The notes: a model not told the origin generated them from the sequence alone. A stretch of 64,000 nt of DNA from M55B154 sp964345775 (GCA_964345775.1 CAYFSO010000003.1:1-64000), one strand, 5' to 3'; counted from the first letter of the stretch, positions 8,417 through 17,277 are shown. Translations and numbers: made by a program.

Positions 8417-9151
8417 ATGAAAGGTAAACATGGCGCTACTATCATCTTCTTGCTGATTATGGTTCTTGCGGTTTCATTTAGTGTTAACACTGTGGCACAG
8501 GAAGCCGAGAAACAGGATGAAAAAAAGGAATATTCTCCTGCTGAAAGGCCGGAAGAGAATTACCTGGCAAGGTTTCACGCCCTTGATCGCGTGCATGATC
8601 TGATGAAAACTAACCTGGAACAGATATACATGCTGAAAGTAATCGTATCCAATTTCAATGAGCAGGGATGGAAAGATGAATACGAGAAAGTATATGCAGG
8701 ATACAAGGACGGCATGGACTACTATTACCAGCGTGATGTAATATATGCCAGGGTTGAGCTTGAAGAGAACAAGAAAAATATAAACGAACTATATAAGAAG
8801 GTTTCTACTAAATATAAAGAGCAGACACAGCAGATGCTGAACCAGTGTGCGAACATGATACTGAACCTGTCACTGGATGAACGTGCACGGTCAAACCCTG
8901 ACAGGAACATGGTGCTGAACAAGAACATGTCCAGGTTGAGGATCGCGTACGGGCAGTACGATGATGCCCAGAGAGCTATAACCGAGCACCGTTACCAGAC
9001 AGCGATGATGCATTATCGCGTGTCCAAATCGTATGCCATCAGGATACTTGAACAGCTCAACCCTGAAGAGGCAAAAGGGAAATACGACGTTCACAAGGCG
9101 GATAACCTGAACAGGATCCTTAATCCCGAAGAGGATAAAGCCGCTCAGTAA
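8417..9151 (+). CDS. Hypothetical exported protein, helix-rich
   Basis: Function not recognised. The chosen start at 8417 follows TAAAGGAGTG and gives 244 residues beginning with a typical signal peptide: short basic start, hydrophobic IIFLLIMVLAVSF core, cleavage around VAQEA. An in-frame ATG at 8372 would add 15 residues in front of the signal peptide and lacks a good ribosome site. The mature part is charged, rich in Glu, Lys, Asn and Tyr, and looks almost entirely helical, with no cysteines apart from one. It is probably periplasmic. A strong terminator follows at 9179-9206, so the gene is likely transcribed alone, although the amidase and protease genes follow in the same direction. Confidence 0.75.
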   Translation: MKGKHGATIIFLLIMVLAVSFSVNTVAQEAEKQDEKKEYSPAERPEENYLARFHALDRVHDLMKTNLEQIYMLKVIVSNFNEQGWKDEYEKVYAGYKDGMDYYYQRDVIYARVELEENKKNINELYKKVSTKYKEQTQQMLNQCANMILNLSLDERARSNPDRNMVLNKNMSRLRIAYGQYDDAQRAITEHRYQTAMMHYRVSKSYAIRILEQLNPEEAKGKYDVHKADNLNRILNPEEDKAAQ

Positions 9152-9178
9152 TAACCGGCAGTACGCGAGATATGCTTG

Positions 9179-9206
9179 AAAAGGGGGAGGGTGCTCCCCT
9201 TTTTTT
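9179..9206 (+). terminator. Rho-independent terminator after the exported-protein gene
   Basis: An inverted repeat AAAAGGGGGAG / CTCCCCTTTT closes on a four-base GGTG loop and runs into a tract of seven T. It lies 27 bases after the stop of the exported-protein gene and 31 bases before the amidase start. Confidence 0.85.
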
Positions 9207-9237
9207 ATATTGAATATTTCCAGGCAGGAACCGTTGA

Positions 9238-10608
9238 ATGTTACAGATCCACAGGCTTGACGTGTACGCGGTATTTTTTCTCTCCCTGTTTATTATCCTT
9301 ATCCTTTTTATCCCCAGGGAAACGGCACGGCATGAGTTTCCAATGTACAGGGTAGTCACCGATCCCGGTCATGGCGGCATCTCAATGGCACCACGGGGGA
9401 AGCATGGAGACAGGTATGACATGATATCAGGGGAGTACCTGGATCATTTCAGGGAAGGTGCGTCATACCGGGGATACGATGAACATGAATACATGTACGT
9501 GATTGCTGAAAAAGTACATGAACTGCTTGAACACTGTGCTCCCGGCGGAGATTTCAACAGGTTCTACGAAGTATTGAAAAAATACACCGGTGGCGAACCT
9601 GACAGGATTTACATAATGCACATGCTGAGCAGGGGGGACTCGCGTGACAGGAAAGCCATAGGCAACAGGCCCGATCCCAATGCGGAATTCAGGTTGTTTG
9701 ATTATCCAGGTGAAAATGGTATTATGCAGCCTGGAAGGATCACCCGCATAAATAATTACCGGCCGCACCTGGTGGTTTCCCTGCATCTTTCCAAATGGGC
9801 GCCGCGCTATTACCGGGGGATGAATGCAGTGATAGTCCCGCCTTATGAATTCATGCACAAAGGACTTGAATACCTCAGGGGTGAACGTTCATCGAGATCC
9901 TTTTATTACCGCAAGCCATACAGGGACTGGTTCGTTGAATCTGTAAGCCGATCAGGTTTCTCCTGGTTCCTCAATGATTCTTCAATGTATTTTACCAGTT
10001 ACAGGACAACTCCTGCAGGGAAAATCGATACGGACGCATTCAGGGGATACAGGTATAACATGGTTGACTGGGCATACAATGATCCACAGGGATGGGTTTT
10101 CAATGCCATGCGGCACAAGGATGGGAGCAGGTATGCCGATACTTATAAAGGGTACCGTGCAGATGGAAGGTTCTGGGAGAGAGAACAGTCAAAATATGAG
10201 GCGTACAGGCGGGGTGAGGGGCCTGAAGGATATGGAGGGGATAACCTGTATTCTTCAAACGAGTTGATCCGCTACATATTGTATTCTCTTGAAATGAGGG
10301 GTGTTCGGCACAGGGATCACAGGGTTGCCCCTCCATATATATCCATATGGTCATTGCCACTCCATGTGAATGCCATAACCGCATTTCTTGAGGTTGGGTA
10401 TCTTAACAGGTCTCATACACGGTATCTTTTACGATCAAGAACGGATGAAATGGCAGAGGGGATTGCGGTTGGTATCTATTCACTTTTTGCCGGCTTAAAG
10501 CCGGATAAGAAAGGGGCTGTTCATGTTCCAAGTGGAAAAAAGATTGACCTTGATAAGTATGAAATAACAAATGAATTGAACTATTTTGAAACTGTAACGG
10601 AAAGATGA
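9238..10608 (+). CDS. N-acetylmuramoyl-L-alanine amidase-like protein (Amidase_3 fold)
   Basis: Likely cleaves the bond between muramic acid and the stem peptide of peptidoglycan in the periplasm. One N-terminal membrane segment (residues 9-26) is followed by the zinc amidase motif TDPGHGG with His45. A Glu in YDEHEYMYVIAEKV and the His in VVSLHLSKW are the expected other zinc ligands. The catalytic Glu is probably that of AFLEVGYLNR, matching the LVETGF-type motif of the AmiC family. The 456 residues are longer than a bare domain because of large insertions around 150-330, so substrate or regulation may differ. It overlaps the protease gene by four bases (10605-10608). The start is a plain ATG with only a weak upstream purine run. 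Confidence 0.82.
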   Translation: MLQIHRLDVYAVFFLSLFIILILFIPRETARHEFPMYRVVTDPGHGGISMAPRGKHGDRYDMISGEYLDHFREGASYRGYDEHEYMYVIAEKVHELLEHCAPGGDFNRFYEVLKKYTGGEPDRIYIMHMLSRGDSRDRKAIGNRPDPNAEFRLFDYPGENGIMQPGRITRINNYRPHLVVSLHLSKWAPRYYRGMNAVIVPPYEFMHKGLEYLRGERSSRSFYYRKPYRDWFVESVSRSGFSWFLNDSSMYFTSYRTTPAGKIDTDAFRGYRYNMVDWAYNDPQGWVFNAMRHKDGSRYADTYKGYRADGRFWEREQSKYEAYRRGEGPEGYGGDNLYSSNELIRYILYSLEMRGVRHRDHRVAPPYISIWSLPLHVNAITAFLEVGYLNRSHTRYLLRSRTDEMAEGIAVGIYSLFAGLKPDKKGAVHVPSGKKIDLDKYEITNELNYFETVTER

Positions 10609-11918
10609 AAATAAATGATCACATAATACCTGCAATGTTCATGGTGTTGAGTATTGCCATGTGTTGCAGTATGGCGTCTACAGGTCTTGCCGCATCGAGG
10701 CCGGATTTTAACGGCATGTTCGTGAAGGCGGCCCAGCGGGCAAACAAGTCGGTTGTGAATATCAGCATATTCCGTTCACGGGAAAGTTCCGGTAAGCCAT
10801 CATATACAAAGACGGGATACGCATCGGGTACCATCATATCGGCTAACGGCTACCTTGTTACCAACTATCACGTGGTGCGCAAGGGTAATTTTTACAGAAT
10901 CACCCTGTACGATGGAACTGAATGTGCGCTGGTTCCCATCAGGGGGAAGAAATATCTTTATGATGCAAAAACCGACCTTGCGTTAATGAAAATTGAATTG
11001 CCATCGCAATATGGTCCACTGGCAGTGGATTTTGCTGATTCGCAAAAGGTGATGCAGGGGGAATGGGTGCTTGCCATTGGAAATCCCTACGGCCTTCATC
11101 AGTCAGTCAGCAGCGGTATAGTATCGTCCAAGGGAAGAAATGACATAGGCTTTGCTGATATCGAGGATTTCATTCAGACAGATGTTCCCATCAATCCTGG
11201 TAATTCGGGAGGCCCTCTCTTAAACCTTGATGGGCGGCTTGTAGGGATCAATACGGCAATACGTACAGTAACAGGGGGTTACCAGGGGATCAGCTTTGCA
11301 ATCCCGTCCAACACTGTAAGGGATGTGTGCTCCGAACTTGTGAAGTATGGGAGGGTACGGCGAGGATGGCTGGGGTTCCTGGTACGCCAGGACAAGAGAT
11401 CCGGTCATGAAGAAAAGTACCAGGTGGAGGTTATATCGGTAATACGAAATTCACCCGCAGACAGGGTAGGTATTCGGAAAGGTGATATAGTACGGGAAGT
11501 AGACGGGGAGAGAATAGACAGCCTCGGAGAGGTGGTAAAGATAATCGGCAGTAAACCCATAGGTTCAACAGTGGATATCCTGGTTGGAAGAGATGGGAAA
11601 TTATACCGTTTCAGCATGGTGTTACAGGAGAAGGAACGATACCAGGCCATGCAGCGGGTTCTGCGGTATATTCTTGGTAAGTACGGCATTGAGCTGGACG
11701 AAAATGCCAGCAGCGACGGGGTGGTGGTGTCATATCTTTCTCCCATGGGCCCCGGATACCAGGCCGGATTACAGCGTGGTGATGTGGTCATGAGTATGAA
11801 CGGCAGCAGGGTAGGGTCACTTGATGACGTGATACGTATTTACAATAAGAGCAATCATCGGATACATGAAATAACTGTTCTCAGGAATAACCGGGAAGTC
11901 GGTATGGAACTTGAATAA
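10605..11918 (+). CDS. HtrA/DegP-family periplasmic serine protease
   Basis: Envelope quality-control protease. A signal peptide (about residues 1-30) is followed by a trypsin-like domain with the complete triad: His89 in TNYHVV, Asp124 in KTDLALMK, and Ser201 in NPGNSGGPLL. Two PDZ domains follow, roughly 255-345 and 355-437, the second with the GDVVMSMNG carboxylate-binding type segment. The 437-residue length and two PDZ domains resemble DegP/DegQ more than single-PDZ DegS. Its start overlaps the amidase stop by four bases, so the two are probably made together and may both act on cell-wall or outer-membrane turnover. DegP, DegQ and MucD are alternative labels that cannot be separated here. 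Confidence 0.93.
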   Translation: MKINDHIIPAMFMVLSIAMCCSMASTGLAASRPDFNGMFVKAAQRANKSVVNISIFRSRESSGKPSYTKTGYASGTIISANGYLVTNYHVVRKGNFYRITLYDGTECALVPIRGKKYLYDAKTDLALMKIELPSQYGPLAVDFADSQKVMQGEWVLAIGNPYGLHQSVSSGIVSSKGRNDIGFADIEDFIQTDVPINPGNSGGPLLNLDGRLVGINTAIRTVTGGYQGISFAIPSNTVRDVCSELVKYGRVRRGWLGFLVRQDKRSGHEEKYQVEVISVIRNSPADRVGIRKGDIVREVDGERIDSLGEVVKIIGSKPIGSTVDILVGRDGKLYRFSMVLQEKERYQAMQRVLRYILGKYGIELDENASSDGVVVSYLSPMGPGYQAGLQRGDVVMSMNGSRVGSLDDVIRIYNKSNHRIHEITVLRNNREVGMELE

Positions 11919-11960
11919 AGTTACACATGATCAAAACTCATTGAATGGATACGGAAAGCG

Positions 11961-12431
11961 GTGTTTCAAAAAAAATTTACATTTCAGAGAATTGCTAAAA
12001 CGGGCATTGTATGTATACTGGTTCTGCTCGTCGTATCCGGTGTTGACTTTCTGTACCCCAACTCAAAGGTTGAGGTGACAATCGATAAGAAGTTTTATTC
12101 AGAACTTGCCGGGATGAATCCTGTTGGCCGTCAAAGCCACCTGGAAAAACTGCGTGACAAGATCATCATGGCTCGGGGCTTTGTGGAGTCATTTGAGAGC
12201 GTGGAGCGTTATAACCGCAGGTACAGGATAGTGGTTATTGATAACGAATCAGAAAGCATCAATGTTCGTTTTTACATATATACAGATAAAAAAGATTTCA
12301 GGGAAGTTCTGCAAAAGGGGGATATTTTCGAGTTCACCGGCCAGTTCGTGGTTGAAACTCCCCTTAATTCAAAAATGGACGAATATATCTTTGACGTGAT
12401 CCTGGAAGACGGAGCACTCGTGGTACAATAG
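11961..12431 (+). CDS. Hypothetical membrane-anchored protein
   Basis: Function not recognised. It starts at GTG (11961), which is preceded by GGAAAG; no ATG gives a better start. The 156 residues begin with a basic segment and one hydrophobic helix (about 13-30, IVCILVLLVVSGVDFLY), then a soluble domain of alternating hydrophobic and charged residues that looks like beta structure, with IRVRFYIYT-like strands. It may be tethered to the inner membrane and face the periplasm. It lies 42 bases after the protease gene and could be in the same transcript. Its end is only two bases from the convergent PilZ gene, with no room for a terminator between them. Confidence 0.65.
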   Translation: MFQKKFTFQRIAKTGIVCILVLLVVSGVDFLYPNSKVEVTIDKKFYSELAGMNPVGRQSHLEKLRDKIIMARGFVESFESVERYNRRYRIVVIDNESESINVRFYIYTDKKDFREVLQKGDIFEFTGQFVVETPLNSKMDEYIFDVILEDGALVVQ

Positions 12432-12433
12432 AC

Positions 12434-13072
12434 CTATTCCCTGTACACGCTGAACACGTAATTCAGTATCTTGTTTCTTTCATCGTCGTTCAGGCCAACG
12501 AATGATACATGAATACGGTGTTTCCCGCCTTCTTTCTCCACCTTTTCAATATTGCCAATTATATCAATACGGGAATCATCCAGCATCATGTGTCCCTTCA
12601 GTAGATGATCCTGTCCCGTGTCACCATCGCATATTATAACACCTTCCCTGTCACTGAGCTCTGTGAGTGTGGCATCTACCAGGTTTGTCTCTTCGGTATA
12701 AAAATTCTTATCTGAATCTTCAATGGCAAAGGTAAAAAAGGTTACAGGGAGATCAACTTCTGCACTGAGGCATCTTCTTTCCTCGTTTCTTTTCACATCA
12801 TCGGTATGGGCAAGCATAACCAGGGGGATATCGTTAACCATGGTTCCAACCACTTCTGTTGTGAATTCAAACGAGGAAACCTGGTGTAGCCAAAGATAAC
12901 ACTCAAGCCTGTCTCCCTTGCGGGTTATGTCCGTGAACTCACGGTCACATCTGCATATGAGTATGAATTCAGTGTTCTCAACGGTGGTCAGGAGCGAATA
13001 GCCGAATCCCTTCTTGTATACACGGATAAGCGTATTTTCCCTGATTTCCCTGGTTGAATTGATTTTTTTCAT
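12434..13072 (-). CDS. PilZ-domain protein, YcgR-like
   Basis: Probably a cyclic di-GMP receptor. The second half looks like a PilZ domain: the RxxxR motif is Arg95 to Arg99, in KRNEERRCLS, followed by a strand VDLPVTFF. The C-terminal HIHVSFVGLNDDERNKILNYVF is the typical last strand and helix of PilZ. The first 90 residues resemble the YcgR-N domain, with a CYLWLHQ-type strand and the TTEVVG segment. The second PilZ motif (D/N-x-S-x-x-G) is not clear, being replaced by something like TELSDREG, so ligand binding is uncertain. It is transcribed away from rpsF. In spirochaetes such proteins often act on motility, in keeping with flaA elsewhere in the window. Confidence 0.68.
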   Translation of the reverse strand: MKKINSTREIRENTLIRVYKKGFGYSLLTTVENTEFILICRCDREFTDITRKGDRLECYLWLHQVSSFEFTTEVVGTMVNDIPLVMLAHTDDVKRNEERRCLSAEVDLPVTFFTFAIEDSDKNFYTEETNLVDATLTELSDREGVIICDGDTGQDHLLKGHMMLDDSRIDIIGNIEKVEKEGGKHRIHVSFVGLNDDERNKILNYVFSVYRE

Positions 13073-13163
13073 TGGTCCCTTCTATGATAATTATTGATGA
13101 ACAAGACTGGTACAAAATATACATTTTGTCAAATTATTTCGGCTGCAGGGGGTGTAATAAAAC

Positions 13164-13191
13164 TTGAAAAAAATAATAGTTGCATTAATAT
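13164..13191 (+). promoter_or_regulatory. Candidate promoter of the rpsF operon
   Basis: TTGAAA at 13164-13169 and TAATAT at 13186-13191 are separated by 16 bases, resembling a vegetative sigma-factor promoter. It lies about 85 bases before rpsF and upstream of the leader hairpin. Only the sequence match supports it. Confidence 0.4.
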
Positions 13192-13219
13192 GACCATTTG
13201 TAAGTATTGGAAATCCTTT

Positions 13220-13249
13220 CTGCCATGTGCCATCGTGGTAGCATGGCAG
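13220..13249 (+). promoter_or_regulatory. Leader hairpin of the rpsF operon
   Basis: CTGCCATG at 13220-13227 pairs perfectly with CATGGCAG at 13242-13249. Inside, CCA pairs with TGG around a TCG loop, leaving a TG/TAG internal loop. The structure sits 25 bases before the rpsF start, in the untranslated leader. Many bacteria have a leader bound by the S6-S18 complex at this place; the CCG bulge typical of that element is not obvious here, so autoregulation is inference. Confidence 0.5.
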
Positions 13250-13274
13250 CATTATTCCACAGGGAGGAAGATAG

Positions 13275-13559
13275 ATGAACAGGTACGAGTTGACAGTAAT
13301 ACTGCGTTCTTCCGACGCAAATGATGGTGCCAGGGAAAAGATCAGGGATATCCTGTCAAAGAACAATGTAACCATCGTATCGGAAGACCCCTGGGGCGTG
13401 AGAGCCCTTGCCTATCCTATTAAAGGCCAGAACGAGGGGTATTATGACTTCATGATTATCGAAGGCGCCCCGGATTCCATTCAGCCTGTGATAAACAGCT
13501 TCAGGTTAAATTCAAGTATACTGCGTCATCTTTTCGTTAAGACGAAGAAGACCGCGTAG
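13275..13559 (+). CDS. rpsF: 30S ribosomal protein S6
   Basis: Small-subunit protein that pairs with S18 on the central domain of 16S rRNA. The N-terminal MNRYELTVILR and the WGVRALAYPIKGQNEGYYDF segment are typical of S6. The 94 residues form a normal ferredoxin-like S6 without a long tail. The start has a GGGAGGAAG ribosome site. It is the first gene of rpsF-ssb-rpsR-DUF2232-rplI-dnaB, a common bacterial order, with 27 bases to ssb. Confidence 0.97.
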   Translation: MNRYELTVILRSSDANDGAREKIRDILSKNNVTIVSEDPWGVRALAYPIKGQNEGYYDFMIIEGAPDSIQPVINSFRLNSSILRHLFVKTKKTA

Positions 13560-13586
13560 TATATTCTATTATTAAGGGATATTAAT

Positions 13587-14033
13587 ATGGCTGGTGATAT
13601 CAACAAGGTAGTATTGATCGGCAGGTTTACCCGTGACCCGGAAATGAGATACACGCAGAACGGAACCGCCATGGCAACCTTTTCAATTGCCAATAACAGG
13701 GTCTATTCGGTCTCAGGTGAGAAAAAGGAAATGGTTTCGTTTTTCAATTGTGTTTCATGGGCCAGGGCTGCGGAAACTATTGTGCAGTATTGCAAGAAAG
13801 GGCAGAGGATCGGTATTGACGGCAGGCTGCAGCAAAGGTCCTGGGAAGACCAGGACGGGAATAAGCGATCAACCGTAGAAGTGGTTGTCGATAACTTCCA
13901 GTTTTTGTCGAGCGGCAAAGGTGGTGGAAGCGATTATACTGATGATACTTCGTCCACAACAGACCAGGGATACTCAAATAATGCACCTGAGATGGAAAGT
14001 AATCCATTCTCGGACGATGACATACCTTTCTAA
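13587..14033 (+). CDS. ssb: Single-stranded DNA-binding protein
   Basis: Binds single-stranded DNA in replication, repair and recombination. The OB-fold begins INKVVLIGRFTRDPEMRYT and extends to about residue 108. It is followed by a flexible Gly/Ser/Thr-rich linker and the acidic tip DDDIPF that docks partner proteins. The length is 148 residues. Its place between rpsF and rpsR is the conserved one. Confidence 0.97.
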   Translation: MAGDINKVVLIGRFTRDPEMRYTQNGTAMATFSIANNRVYSVSGEKKEMVSFFNCVSWARAAETIVQYCKKGQRIGIDGRLQQRSWEDQDGNKRSTVEVVVDNFQFLSSGKGGGSDYTDDTSSTTDQGYSNNAPEMESNPFSDDDIPF

Positions 14034-14064
14034 TGATAATTATGAAGAATCGAGGAGCAAATAG

Positions 14065-14559
14065 ATGAGCGAAGAGATTAAAAATAATGATGAAATACAG
14101 GAAACAGGGGAAGAAACAAAAGAAGAATCAAAAGAAGAAACTGTAAACGAAACCCCTGAGAGTTCCGAACAGGTTGAAGCAGCTGAAACTGCTGAAAAAG
14201 CAGCTGAAACTGCTGAGAAAAAGGAAGAAAAGCCTTCAGAAAGTGAAGGAAAGAAGGAGCAGCGGGAGACAGGCAGAGATACAAGGCGGGATGAGAGCCA
14301 GTCCCGTGGAGGCCGTGGTGATTCAAGGGGCGGGGGACAGCGATTTCCCAGGTTCAAGAAAAAGGTGTGCCGTTTTTGTGAAAACCCCGAGCTTGTGATC
14401 GATTATAAGAATCCCGACCTTCTTGAAAGGTTTATTACAGAACGTGGCAAAATTCTTCCAAGGAGAATTACCGGGACATGTGCGCGTCACCAGCGGCAGC
14501 TGGCAGTTGCCATCAAGCAGTCCAGGACTATCGCACTGTTGCCGTTTGTTGTTAAGTAA
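14065..14559 (+). CDS. rpsR: 30S ribosomal protein S18 with long acidic N-terminal extension
   Basis: The C-terminal part, from about residue 98, is a complete S18. It keeps Cys102 and Cys105 (VCRFC) and Cys139 with His142 (TCARH), a zinc-ribbon-like set, and the conserved GKILPRRITGTC segment. In front sits an extension of roughly 95 residues, whereas S18 is usually 70-90 residues in total. Residues 1-65 are dominated by Glu, Lys, Thr and Ser with a duplicated AAETAEK. Residues 70-97 are Arg/Gly-rich, with RGGRGDSRGGG. The extension is probably disordered. The start at 14065 follows GAGGAGCAAATAG, and no in-frame ATG or good ribosome site lies at the core, so the extension is very likely translated. 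DUF2232 follows two bases after the stop. Confidence 0.93.
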   Translation: MSEEIKNNDEIQETGEETKEESKEETVNETPESSEQVEAAETAEKAAETAEKKEEKPSESEGKKEQRETGRDTRRDESQSRGGRGDSRGGGQRFPRFKKKVCRFCENPELVIDYKNPDLLERFITERGKILPRRITGTCARHQRQLAVAIKQSRTIALLPFVVK

Positions 14560-14561
14560 TT

Positions 14562-15452
14562 GTGGTTGAACTGGTACTTGCAGCATTAACGGGATTCGCA
14601 CTTGTGACCGGTACGGCAATGATGTTCTACCGGTTCCAGTGGAGGATCCTCCTGTTCCTGGCCCCACTGCTGGTTGTCCTGGCGGTGATCATGTATGTGC
14701 AGGGTGATTCTTTCTCGTATGTGCTGGCACCAGTAATTGCCGGTGTGGTGGCAGGTTTCACGTTCAGGAATGGACGTAATTACCAGTTTTTTGTTGTGTG
14801 GGTTTCTGTTGTATTGACCGTGTTGTTCACCCTCAATTTTTATGTTTTGAAAACCATGAAGGGTGTCGACCTTATGCAGCAGTCAAGGGTGCAATTTGAG
14901 ACCATGCTGGAGAATGCGGAACTGGGTGCCCGGGAAAAAGAGGAGATCCTCGGACGGGTTGAGCAGTCCATGCCGATTATTCGCGACCTGGTACCATTTT
15001 CGTATTTTTTGAATGTGTTGATATTTGCCATGATCACGTTCGTGCTGCTCAGGTATATATTTGAACGCCTGGGTTATATTAAGGTGATGGAGGTGGCCGG
15101 GGTAGAGCGGTTTAAGTTGAATGATTACTCTGTGTTCGGCCTCATAGTCGGCTGGTTGGTGGTACTGCTGGTTGATGCAGGGCAGTTTCCTTACCTGCAC
15201 CAGGCTGCGTTGAACCTCGGCTTGATCATGGCTGTGTTCTATGTAATTCAGGGAACTGGCATAGTAAAGTTTTTTTTGATTAGCAGGGGATGGCCGCTGT
15301 TCCTGTTGCCGCTCATCTTCCTGGTATCATTGATGCTTGGTCCCGCTGTCATCCTTTTTGTGCTGATGATGTTTCTTGGCCTGGGGGCAATTGACTTCTG
15401 GGTGGACTTCAGGAAGTTCTCATCTGTGCCAACTGGTGATGGTAAATCGTAA
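14562..15452 (+). CDS. DUF2232 (YybS-like) integral membrane protein
   Basis: Function unknown in most species. The 296 residues contain about eight membrane helices: the first four in residues 1-110, a polar stretch around 110-145 with the charged ELGAREKEEILGRV segment, then four more. The family is typically found beside rplI and dnaB, as here. It starts at GTG two bases after the rpsR stop, so translation is probably coupled. The overlap of context and fold is the basis; no catalytic residues are visible. Confidence 0.8.
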   Translation: MVELVLAALTGFALVTGTAMMFYRFQWRILLFLAPLLVVLAVIMYVQGDSFSYVLAPVIAGVVAGFTFRNGRNYQFFVVWVSVVLTVLFTLNFYVLKTMKGVDLMQQSRVQFETMLENAELGAREKEEILGRVEQSMPIIRDLVPFSYFLNVLIFAMITFVLLRYIFERLGYIKVMEVAGVERFKLNDYSVFGLIVGWLVVLLVDAGQFPYLHQAALNLGLIMAVFYVIQGTGIVKFFLISRGWPLFLLPLIFLVSLMLGPAVILFVLMMFLGLGAIDFWVDFRKFSSVPTGDGKS

Positions 15453-15488
15453 AGAATTGAATATATTCAATATACTGGAGTAAGAGTT

Positions 15489-15932
15489 ATGAAAGTTATA
15501 TTACAGAAAGATATTCCCAATCTTGGTGACGCAGGCGACGTCAAGGAAGTTGCCGATGGGTACGCGAGAAATTTTCTGCTTCCTAAAAAGCTTGTGATTC
15601 GCTACAATGAATCCAGCGAAAAGGCAATGCGTCATCAGAAAAGGCTTATCAATTTCAAAAAAGAGAAACGCATAAGCCAGAGTGAAAAACTGGCAGAAGC
15701 GCTGGCTGACATGGAGATAAAGGTGGCTGTGCAGGTTGGCGAAGAGGACAAGCTTTTCGGTTCAGTCACGTCAATGGATATAGCCAGGCACCTGGCGGAA
15801 AAAGGATACCAGGTTGACAAGAGAAAGATACAGCTTGATGACCCCATTAAGAAAAGGGGTGAGTACGAGGTGCCGGTAAAGCTTGACGAAGGTGTTACCG
15901 CCACCATCAAGGTAATCGTAGATAAAGAATAA
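15489..15932 (+). CDS. rplI: 50S ribosomal protein L9
   Basis: Large-subunit protein binding 23S rRNA near the L1 stalk. The N-terminal domain MKVILQKDIPNLGDAGDV with GYARNFLLPK is diagnostic. The long connecting helix spans about residues 45-75, and the C-terminal domain has LFGSVTSMDIA. The length, 147 residues, is normal. It is preceded by ACTGGAGTAAGAG and followed 13 bases later by dnaB. Confidence 0.97.
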   Translation: MKVILQKDIPNLGDAGDVKEVADGYARNFLLPKKLVIRYNESSEKAMRHQKRLINFKKEKRISQSEKLAEALADMEIKVAVQVGEEDKLFGSVTSMDIARHLAEKGYQVDKRKIQLDDPIKKRGEYEVPVKLDEGVTATIKVIVDKE

Positions 15933-15945
15933 TCGGGAGTTATAG

Positions 15946-17277
15946 ATGGCAATAGAGACATTGCCGCCACAGGATGTAGAAGCCGAAGCTTCCTGTCTTG
16001 CCTCAATTCTTCTTAGCAAGGAAGCGCTGCTCAAGGTATTAGAAATCCTCCAGCCGGAGGATTTTTATCTTGATGTGCATCGGACGGTGTATGCAGCGGT
16101 GCATGAACTTGAAAAAAAGGGAATGCCCATAGACCTGATCACCGTCAAGCAGCGTCTTATTGATATCAGGGAGTTTGAGAAGATAGGTGGTGATTCTGCC
16201 CTGGTCAAGTTGTACCAGACGGTTTCCACCTCGGCCAATGCAGAGTTCTACGCCAACAGGGTAAAGGAGTTCAGCCTTCGGCGGAAACTGATCGAGGTTT
16301 CTTCAGAGATCATAGAGAAATCATACGATACTTCCCGTGAAACTCAAACCCTGCTGGACGAGGTGGAACGGGAGATATTTAAGGTTACCCAGCGCAGGAT
16401 TACTTCTGAACTGGTAGGTATTGCCGAGGTTCTTCGTGAAACGCTGGAAACTATCGGGTACATGTATGAAACCAGGAAGCCGGTTACTGGCCTTTCCAGC
16501 GGTTTTATTGACCTGGATACCATGCTCACCGGGTTCCACGAATCCGAGCTCATTATCGTGGCAGCCCGTCCGTCAATGGGGAAGACGGCGCTTGCGTTGA
16601 ATATTGTTAACCACGTTGGGCTCAAAGAAAAGCAGCCAGTCCTTTTCTTCTCTCTGGAAATGCCGGCCACACAGCTGGCTACCCGTATGCTGTGTATAGA
16701 GGCCATGATAGACTCCCAGAAGGTAAGAACCGGGAATATCAGCGCTGAAGAACTGAAAAAGCTGGTGCAGGCTGCAGGAAGGCTTGAAAAGGCACCCATA
16801 TACATAGATGACACCCCGGGCCTGAACATATTTGATCTTCGGGCACGTGCCCGTCGAATCGCTCAGCGTGAAAAGGTGGGAATGGTCATTGTTGATTACC
16901 TGCAGCTGATCGCCAGTAGTGGAAGAGTGGACAGGCATCAGCAGATCGCCGAGATCTCTAATGCCCTGAAGCAGCTTGCCAGGGAGCTTGACGTCCCGGT
17001 AATTGCCCTGTCGCAGTTATCACGGGCGGTGGAATCGCGTACCGACCAGATACCGCAGCTCTCCGACCTCAGGGAATCTGGTGCAATAGAGCAGGATGCC
17101 GATGTGGTCGCTTTCATTTACCGCGAGGAACGGGTGAAAAAGGATACAGAACGAAAAGGTATTGCCGATATCATTGTGGCAAAACAGAGAAACGGTCCAA
17201 TAGGGAATGTTGAACTAAGGTTCTGGGAGAAATATACCAAGTTCGGTTCACTGGAGAAGGTTCACGCAATGGAATAA
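15946..17277 (+). CDS. dnaB: Replicative DNA helicase DnaB
   Basis: Hexameric 5'-3' helicase that opens the replication fork. The N-terminal primase-interacting domain begins LPPQDVEAEASCLAS. The RecA-like motor starts around residue 180 with Walker A ARPSMGKTALALN, Walker B MVIVDYLQLI, and the DnaB H4 region SRAVESRTDQIPQLSDLRESGAIEQDAD (only its ends matter here). The length of 443 residues is standard, and no intein or other insertion is present. It is the last core gene of the rpsF cluster. Confidence 0.97.
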   Translation: MAIETLPPQDVEAEASCLASILLSKEALLKVLEILQPEDFYLDVHRTVYAAVHELEKKGMPIDLITVKQRLIDIREFEKIGGDSALVKLYQTVSTSANAEFYANRVKEFSLRRKLIEVSSEIIEKSYDTSRETQTLLDEVEREIFKVTQRRITSELVGIAEVLRETLETIGYMYETRKPVTGLSSGFIDLDTMLTGFHESELIIVAARPSMGKTALALNIVNHVGLKEKQPVLFFSLEMPATQLATRMLCIEAMIDSQKVRTGNISAEELKKLVQAAGRLEKAPIYIDDTPGLNIFDLRARARRIAQREKVGMVIVDYLQLIASSGRVDRHQQIAEISNALKQLARELDVPVIALSQLSRAVESRTDQIPQLSDLRESGAIEQDADVVAFIYREERVKKDTERKGIADIIVAKQRNGPIGNVELRFWEKYTKFGSLEKVHAME

